A stretch of DNA of 9,418 nt from Holosporales bacterium. GTDB taxonomy: Bacteria; Pseudomonadota; Alphaproteobacteria; BNTO01. The DNA lies in assembly GCA_031290075.1 (NCBI GenBank), contig JAITOG010000111.1:1-9418 (forward strand), read 5' to 3'. How positions within the stretch are numbered: position 1 is the first letter of the stretch; each line of letters starts with the position of its first letter. Both the position numbers and the translations under genes were made by a program. The notes beneath the pieces were generated by a model. The model worked only from the letters and a program-made list of their open reading frames with translations. It was not told the origin of the DNA and searched no databases. This document shows, in pieces, positions 5,825 to 9,418 of this stretch.

Positions 5825-6518
5825 GCTAATTGTACTTAGCGTAATGTTAGGTATTAGCAATCTAAATGCAGGAAGGCTAGATAATAGCGGGTTTCAGCTA
5901 ATAGGGGATGTTACGTTAGTTCCTAATGGAACAGAGCAAATCAAAGACCGAATGGCTGGAAGTAAAAGGGAAAAACTGGAAATATCTTTCGATAAATTTA
6001 AAAAAGGAATATTAAGTTACTGGAAAAGGAAATGTGGTGGTAGTAATTGGAAATTATTACGCTTTATTGGAAAAAGTGTGAGTAATTTTCCAAGCACAAT
6101 AGCTAAGCTCAATAAAAATGAAAGATCAGAAATTAAAGAAATTACTGATTATATGCTAGGTCCTCCAAGATCACCAGAGAGCCAGATTTTTTTTGAAAAT
6201 TTACTGAAATGTAACCCAGAAATTGTGAAAAATGTTTTAAAAGTTATATCTGATAAACGCAAGTTAGATCATATTGAAGAACTTACCAATTTTGATGTCA
6301 AAAATGGAGGACGTGGTTATAGTGTTCTAAACGAAATACTTGGAGACGAACCTTCGGAAGATCTAAGAATTAGTTGCAATTTCTTTTATTCGAACAAAAT
6401 GTTTGAGCGTAATAAGGAATTGGAAAAAAAGGTAACACACCGCAATTTTTTGGCTGCATTGTTAGGAATAAGTACAATTTCTATAGGTGGAATCTTGGCA
6501 TTTTCAGTATATAAATAA
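5808..6518 (+). CDS. unrecognised exported protein with C-terminal membrane segment
   Basis: The family is not recognised. The 236-residue product begins with a plausible signal peptide (KGKNRLIVLSVMLGISNLNA, cleavage likely after the alanine near residue 21). The body is hydrophilic and basic with predicted-helical stretches, e.g. KLNKNERSEIKEITDYML and EIVKNVLKVISDKRKLDHIEEL, and three cysteines. It ends with a hydrophobic segment NFLAALLGISTISIGGILAF (about 214-233) followed by a short VYK tail. This layout suggests a protein facing the periplasm or outside, held by a C-terminal helix. No catalytic motif is evident. Stop is TAA, followed at once by a T-run without a hairpin. The start is uncertain because the best ribosome binding site serves an overlapping mini-ORF. 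It is a candidate lineage-specific or host-interaction protein by context only. Confidence 0.75.
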   Translation: MKGKNRLIVLSVMLGISNLNAGRLDNSGFQLIGDVTLVPNGTEQIKDRMAGSKREKLEISFDKFKKGILSYWKRKCGGSNWKLLRFIGKSVSNFPSTIAKLNKNERSEIKEITDYMLGPPRSPESQIFFENLLKCNPEIVKNVLKVISDKRKLDHIEELTNFDVKNGGRGYSVLNEILGDEPSEDLRISCNFFYSNKMFERNKELEKKVTHRNFLAALLGISTISIGGILAFSVYK

Positions 6519-6577
6519 TTTTTTTTTACTCTAAAAGAGACAACGAATAAAGTAACTGTGTTCACATTTAACTTTTC

Positions 6578-6607
6578 GGCCTTTGAAGGCTCTGCAGCGC
6601 AGAGGCC
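6578..6607 (+). other. GC-rich hairpin with alternative pairings
   Basis: CTCTGC (6590-6595) and GCAGAG (6599-6604) form a perfect six-base stem over an AGC loop. A competing outer pairing GGCCTTTG (6578-6585) with CAGAGGCC (6600-6607) is also possible, as is GCCTT/AAGGC. The GC content is far above its surroundings. There is no T-run after it, so it is not a simple intrinsic terminator. Confidence 0.5.
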
Positions 6608-6645
6608 CAAAATTGTAAAAATCAATTAATGAACAGGGTTAGTAT

Positions 6646-6678
6646 ATGCCATAAAAATTTAAAGTATTTTTATGGCAT
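6646..6678. terminator. perfect 13-bp hairpin, possible bidirectional terminator
   Basis: ATGCCATAAAAAT (6646-6658) and ATTTTTATGGCAT (6666-6678) pair perfectly around a seven-base loop. The A and T runs within the stem are compatible with termination, and GTTTCATT follows on the plus strand. It could end transcription of the exported-protein gene before lysC. Assignment as terminator is tentative. Confidence 0.45.
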
Positions 6679-6846
6679 GTTTCATTAGAAAAATGTTCTT
6701 TACAAGGAAATATCTTCCGACGGGGACCCTCTTATCTTTTGTAACTTTCCAAATAATATGGTTCAGTTAAGATAAATACAAGCGTTTTGCTTTTAAATAT
6801 GTAATTATTCAATATAGTTAAATAGATTATCGTTTTTTCTTTTCAC

Positions 6847-8043
6847 ATGATTGTTGTTAAGTTTGGAGGAAGCTCTGTAGCCAATGTTACCAAAATCCGC
6901 AGAGCAGCTTCATTAATTGCTGAAAAATATTTGTCTGCAGGAGAAAACGTAGTTGTTGTGGTTTCGGCAATGTTTGGTGTTACAGATACATTAAATAACT
7001 ATCTATTAGAAATGACCTCAAAAAAAAAAGTGGAAAATGATGTAGTGCTCTCTGCAGGAGAGCAAATAACAACGGCTCTTTTGGCAATTGCACTAAACGA
7101 TTTGGGATATAGAGCGCAATCTTTTTTAGGATGGCAAATTCCCATTATCACTGATGAAAATTTTTGTAATGCTAGGATTATCGATATTTCTACAGGAAAT
7201 ATACTTAATTGCTTTGATAAAAATATTGTTCCAATTGTAGCAGGTTTCCAAGGGCTCACAGAAAAAGCCCGTGTAACAACTTTAGGAAGGGGAGGAAGTG
7301 ATACAACAGCGGTAGCCATAGCCACAGCTTTGCGTGCATCTCAGTGTGATATATACACGGATGTTAGCGGTATTTATACAGCTGATCCTAAAAAGGTTAT
7401 TCTCGCCCAAAAAATTGATAAAATTTCATTTGAAGAGGCTTTTGAACTATCTTTTTGTGGAGCTAAAGTGCTCAATTCCCGTTCAGTTGAGATTGCAATG
7501 AAGCACAACATGAAAGTTAAGGTTTTATCAACATTTAATGTTGGAAGTGGAACAGATATAGTTGAGGGAAATATGGAAGAATTATCTATTACCGGTATTG
7601 CAAATAAATCAAATATTGTGAGATTTAATATAAAAATGCAAAAAAAACGCAATGAAACAATAAAAATTATGTCTGAAATTGCAAAAACTAAAGTTCCTAT
7701 AGAATGGTTGAATTGCTCAGAAGTTGAACAAAGTTTGTCATTTTTTGTTGATTTTTCCAGTGCAACAGAAATTAAAGATGTATGCCAAATTTTAAAAGAA
7801 AATAAGCGAATTATTAATTTTACATTGGATTATGATGTTGCTTTAGTTTCTATTATAGGAATAGGTATTGGATCAAATAATGAAGCAATATACACAATAC
7901 TTAATATTTTAGAGAGAAATGATATTGAAGTGTTTTATTTTGTTGTTACACCTTTAAGCATAAGGGTTTTAATAAAACAACAAGATGTTTCAATTGCTTC
8001 AGCTTCTATTCATGCAGAATTCGGACTTGATTTGAGCAATTAA
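6847..8043 (+). CDS. lysC: aspartokinase
   Basis: Aspartokinase phosphorylates L-aspartate with ATP, the first step to diaminopimelate, lysine, threonine and methionine; in a reduced genome the likely need is diaminopimelate for peptidoglycan. The 398-residue protein has the N-terminal KFGGSSVANVTKIRR signature (residues 5-19), SAGEQI near 70, the nucleotide-binding block GRGGSDTTA (147-155) and YTDVSGIYTADPKKV. The C-terminal third carries two ACT regulatory domains, one from about 245 (ITGIANKSNIVRFNI) and one from about 333 (VSIIGIGIGSNNEAIYTIL). The usual ISTSEIKISV strand of the second ACT reads FYFVVTPLSIRVLI, so the canonical effector-site motif is changed and feedback control may differ. 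Length is normal. The ATG has no evident Shine-Dalgarno sequence, and no other lysine-pathway gene is nearby. Confidence 0.93.
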   Translation: MIVVKFGGSSVANVTKIRRAASLIAEKYLSAGENVVVVVSAMFGVTDTLNNYLLEMTSKKKVENDVVLSAGEQITTALLAIALNDLGYRAQSFLGWQIPIITDENFCNARIIDISTGNILNCFDKNIVPIVAGFQGLTEKARVTTLGRGGSDTTAVAIATALRASQCDIYTDVSGIYTADPKKVILAQKIDKISFEEAFELSFCGAKVLNSRSVEIAMKHNMKVKVLSTFNVGSGTDIVEGNMEELSITGIANKSNIVRFNIKMQKKRNETIKIMSEIAKTKVPIEWLNCSEVEQSLSFFVDFSSATEIKDVCQILKENKRIINFTLDYDVALVSIIGIGIGSNNEAIYTILNILERNDIEVFYFVVTPLSIRVLIKQQDVSIASASIHAEFGLDLSN

Positions 8044-8138
8044 GTTATTCTGTCTATTACAAAACCTACAGCCTAATCCTGAAGTTTCTAAGAACCTGTT
8101 TTTGGAGGAGAATGGTGGGTTTGGCAAGAAAACTATTC

Positions 8139-8233
8139 TATACCCAAACCCCAAAAAATTGCGGATTCAAACTTCTTGGAGTTCAAGAGATTGGCAGCAA
8201 TTAAAATCCGCATTCTTTGGGGGCCCCAGTATA
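8139..8233 (+). repeat. 95-bp hairpin repeat, copy 3
   Basis: Third copy, plus orientation, starting TATACCC and ending CCCCAGTATA. It differs from the other copies by a few bases near the centre (TTGGAGTTCAAGAGATTGG in place of TTGGGTTTCAAGGATTGG). It lies between the lysC stop and the terminator stem that starts four bases after it. Confidence 0.85.
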
Positions 8234-8236
8234 TGC

Positions 8237-8300
8237 GAGGCGGAGTAATTGATCAAAAGATAGCATTCTCCGTCCTCTATTATTATTTTTTTTTATTTAT
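8237..8300 (+). terminator. intrinsic terminator for lysC
   Basis: GAGGCGGAG (8237-8245) pairs with CTCCGTCCTC (8268-8277) with one bulged base, followed directly by TATTATTATTTTTTTTT. This is the best terminator in the window. It is oriented for plus-strand transcription, and its T-run extends to the stop codon of the convergent Sel1 gene. Confidence 0.7.
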
Positions 8301-8881
8301 TTACGACGAGCATTATCTCCAAACTCTTTATCAAGTGCATAGAAATTGCGCTTATCTTCATCAGATATTTTTATATTCCCTTTCTTCGATAGCTTAATAA
8401 CCCTATGTGCTGCGCTTTTACTTTTAGCATGCGCTGCACTTATAAGTAATTCAGTTGCTTTCTTTTCGTCTTTTTCTCCGCCCCATCCTTCAAAAACAAA
8501 TTGCGAAAGGTAAAATGTGGATTCAGCGTCTCCAAGTTTAGATCCTTTTTCAAACCATTCTCTTGCAACTTTGTTGTTTCTTGGAGTTAAGTCATCAAGT
8601 GCAAAATCTGAATATTCAAGACCAAGCCGTTTACAAGCATATCCACTGCCATTTTGAGCTGCTTTTCTGAATAAATCTAAAGATTTTTTTATATCCTTTT
8701 TTACACCAGCTCCGCTGTAGTACTTCTCTGCTTGCAAAATAATATCATCAACTTCTGGAGAAGTAGCTTTTTCCTCATTTATTGGAGTTGGAGCAATTTT
8801 TTCTTCTCTAGTTTTAGAGGAAGTAGTTCTAGTTTTAGAGGAAGTAGTTTTTGAAGCAATTTTTGTTTTGTTTTGCTCCAT
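8297..8881 (-). CDS. Sel1-repeat (TPR-like) protein, downstream open part
   Basis: The 194-residue open part starts MEQNKTK. After a Lys/Thr/Ser-rich leader with a perfect seven-residue duplication (TTSSKTR twice), Sel1-like helical repeats occupy roughly residues 44-165: AEKYYSGAGVKKDIKKSLDLF then RKAAQNGSGYACKRLG, AREWFEKGSKLGDAESTFYL, then FEGWGGEKDEKKATELLISAAHAKS. Sel1 repeats are protein-binding alpha/alpha scaffolds, common in exported proteins of host-associated bacteria. The frame continues upstream through one TGA (8930-8932) to an ATG at 9016 that encodes a lipoprotein signal, so this CDS is probably the remainder of a 239-residue lipoprotein. Without the leader the product would be cytoplasmic. 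No strong ribosome binding site precedes 8881. The gene is convergent with lysC. Confidence 0.75.
   Translation of the reverse strand: MEQNKTKIASKTTSSKTRTTSSKTREEKIAPTPINEEKATSPEVDDIILQAEKYYSGAGVKKDIKKSLDLFRKAAQNGSGYACKRLGLEYSDFALDDLTPRNNKVAREWFEKGSKLGDAESTFYLSQFVFEGWGGEKDEKKATELLISAAHAKSKSAAHRVIKLSKKGNIKISDEDKRNFYALDKEFGDNARRK
8807..8849 (-). repeat. 21-bp tandem duplication inside the Sel1 gene
   Basis: A 21-base unit containing CTAGTTTTAGAGGAAGTAGT (plus strand) occurs twice in tandem, giving TTSSKTR twice in the protein. The duplication is exact and in frame, and lies in the presumably flexible linker before the Sel1 repeats. Confidence 0.8.
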
Positions 8882-9016
8882 AGTTTTTATTTTTTCCTTT
8901 TCAGGAGGGGGAGCTTCCGGTACATTTTCTCATATAAGCTCTTCTTTATTACATATATGTGTACAGCTACTTAATAAAACAGCCATACTTAGAGTTAAAA
9001 ATTTAAAATTCGACAT
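8882..9016 (-). pseudogene. lipoprotein signal region cut off by an in-frame TGA
   Basis: From ATG 9016-9014 the minus strand reads MSNFKFLTLSMAVLLSSC, a textbook lipoprotein signal with lipobox LSSC (lipidated Cys18), then THICNKEELI, a TGA stop at 8932-8930, and ENVPEAPPPEKEKIKT directly joined to the MEQNKTK start of the Sel1 part. A proline-rich spacer after the lipid anchor is typical of such lipoproteins. One nonsense change (for example TGG, CGA or another codon to TGA) would explain the split. It may be a recent mutation or a sequencing error; read-through is a further possibility. Confidence 0.7.
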
Positions 9017-9157
9017 TTTTTGACCACTAGATAATCTAAGCACCTATACGAAGCCTACTATGCGTTTGTAATCGTGTGAATAGTATTTTTTTTATTTTTT
9101 AAAAGATTTTTAGATGAAGTTTTTTTATAAGTTCGGAAAATAGGGATATTTTTAATA

Positions 9158-9269
9158 GACTTCCTTCGTAACTCAATTTCTTCTGCAAATTTGTTCGTTG
9201 CTTCGATGCTAGAATCCTCATGGGGTTTGGGAGGAATCACAGATTTCCCCCAAATGTCCCTCATGTATC
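9158..9269 (+). repeat. large inverted-repeat element, copy B (truncated)
   Basis: This matches 4704-4813 at most positions from GACTTCCTTCG to CCCTCATGTAT, with scattered substitutions and small indels in the G/C runs. The matching right terminal repeat (expected AGAAGAAATT...) is not found downstream, and the 94-bp repeat is absent, so this copy is truncated or diverged on its right side but predates or escaped the nested insertion. Confidence 0.8.
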
Positions 9270-9332
9270 TAACACACTCCAGTTCTGCGCTTCGTATACC
9301 CTTACACCCCTGCATAAAAATATCTCTTATAA

Positions 9333-9360
9333 ATCCCTGTTTACAAGGATCATTTTTTTT
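9333..9360 (+). terminator. weak terminator-like hairpin
   Basis: ATCCCTGT (9333-9340) can pair with ACAAGGAT (9343-9350) with one mismatch, although the tight centre leaves a loop of about four bases. CATTTTTTTT follows. No plus-strand gene directly upstream needs it, so it may be incidental. Confidence 0.25.
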
Positions 9361-9418
9361 AAAAAGTAGAAAACAAGCCTTTTATTTTTTTGATAAAGTT
9401 GTTTTTATGCTAACTATG

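Larger units (their letters stand above)
6519..6846. other. non-coding region with hairpins before lysC
   Basis: No gene is supported. It contains two clear hairpins (6578-6607 and 6646-6678) and, near 6706-6734, a short GGAA/TTCC dyad followed by GGGGACCC. No convincing promoter or ribosome binding site for lysC could be picked out. Known lysine or SAM riboswitch core motifs were looked for and not recognised. Confidence 0.5.
9017..9418. other. right-edge intergenic region
   Basis: No real gene is supported. It holds the second copy of the large repeat (9158-9269), a nine-base inverted pair TATACGAAG (9045-9053) and CTTCGTATA (9291-9299) flanking it, and a weak hairpin with T-run at 9333-9360. 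An ATG at 9408 is too close to the edge to judge. Confidence 0.5.

Noticed and set aside
6679..6846. Riboswitch before lysC
   Set aside because: The GGAA/TTCC and GGGGACCC dyads are short and no lysine or SAM riboswitch core could be recognised.
8930..8932. UGA reassigned to tryptophan
   Set aside because: Conserved genes in the window use TGG for Trp with no other internal TGA, and one interrupted frame is better explained by a nonsense mutation; the transposase remnant also ends in TGA.
9058..9315. 85-residue minus-strand ORF
   Set aside because: Its recognisable part is the repeat-encoded peptide of copy B; the remainder is low-complexity AT-rich translation. Kept as a repeat rather than a gene.
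1..9418. CRISPR array or tRNA genes
   Set aside because: The repeats are dispersed and palindromic, not regularly spaced, and no cloverleaf with a TTCRA-type arm was found in the intergenic regions.

Overview
This is a low-GC stretch of what looks like a host-associated (probably intracellular) alphaproteobacterium, of Rickettsiales or Holosporales type. The lineage call rests on a divergent PopZ, a polar organiser restricted to alphaproteobacteria. Lifestyle is inferred from the AT-rich composition, a secreted ankyrin-repeat protein, a Sel1-repeat lipoprotein, decayed insertion-sequence remains and hairpin-forming intergenic repeats. A genus cannot be named from sequence alone.

Layout, left to right. 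1-32: possible first codons of a minus-strand gene running off the edge. 314-1165: exported ankyrin-repeat protein preceded by an (ATT)n microsatellite that may form its -10 box. 1470-1876: remains of an ISAs1-type transposase with its middle deleted, a frameshift, and a 94-bp hairpin repeat sitting in the scar. 1943-2033: the signal recognition particle 4.5S RNA gene (not an ORF), directly upstream of dnaX (2060-3730) and truA (3770-4609). 4704-4943: a 240-bp repeat bounded by perfect 24-bp inverted repeats, with a second copy of the 94-bp repeat nested in it. 5136-5711: popZ-like gene. 5808-6518: an unrecognised exported protein with a C-terminal membrane segment and an unusual start region. 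6519-6846: non-coding stretch with two strong hairpins. 6847-8043: aspartokinase. 8139-8233: third copy of the 94-bp repeat, followed by a good intrinsic terminator. 8297-9016 (minus): Sel1-repeat lipoprotein interrupted by an in-frame TGA. 9158-9269: second, truncated copy of the large repeat.

Housekeeping genes (SRP RNA, DNA polymerase III tau/gamma, tRNA pseudouridine synthase, aspartokinase, PopZ) are interleaved with fast-evolving secreted proteins. The operon structure is loose: only ffs-dnaX-truA looks like a close same-strand cluster. The most notable items are two nested families of hairpin repeats, one of which encodes a conserved short peptide with only synonymous differences between copies; the nonsense codon just after a lipoprotein signal; and the simple-sequence repeat in the ankyrin gene's promoter region. 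No CRISPR array, tRNA, rRNA or complete mobile element was seen.
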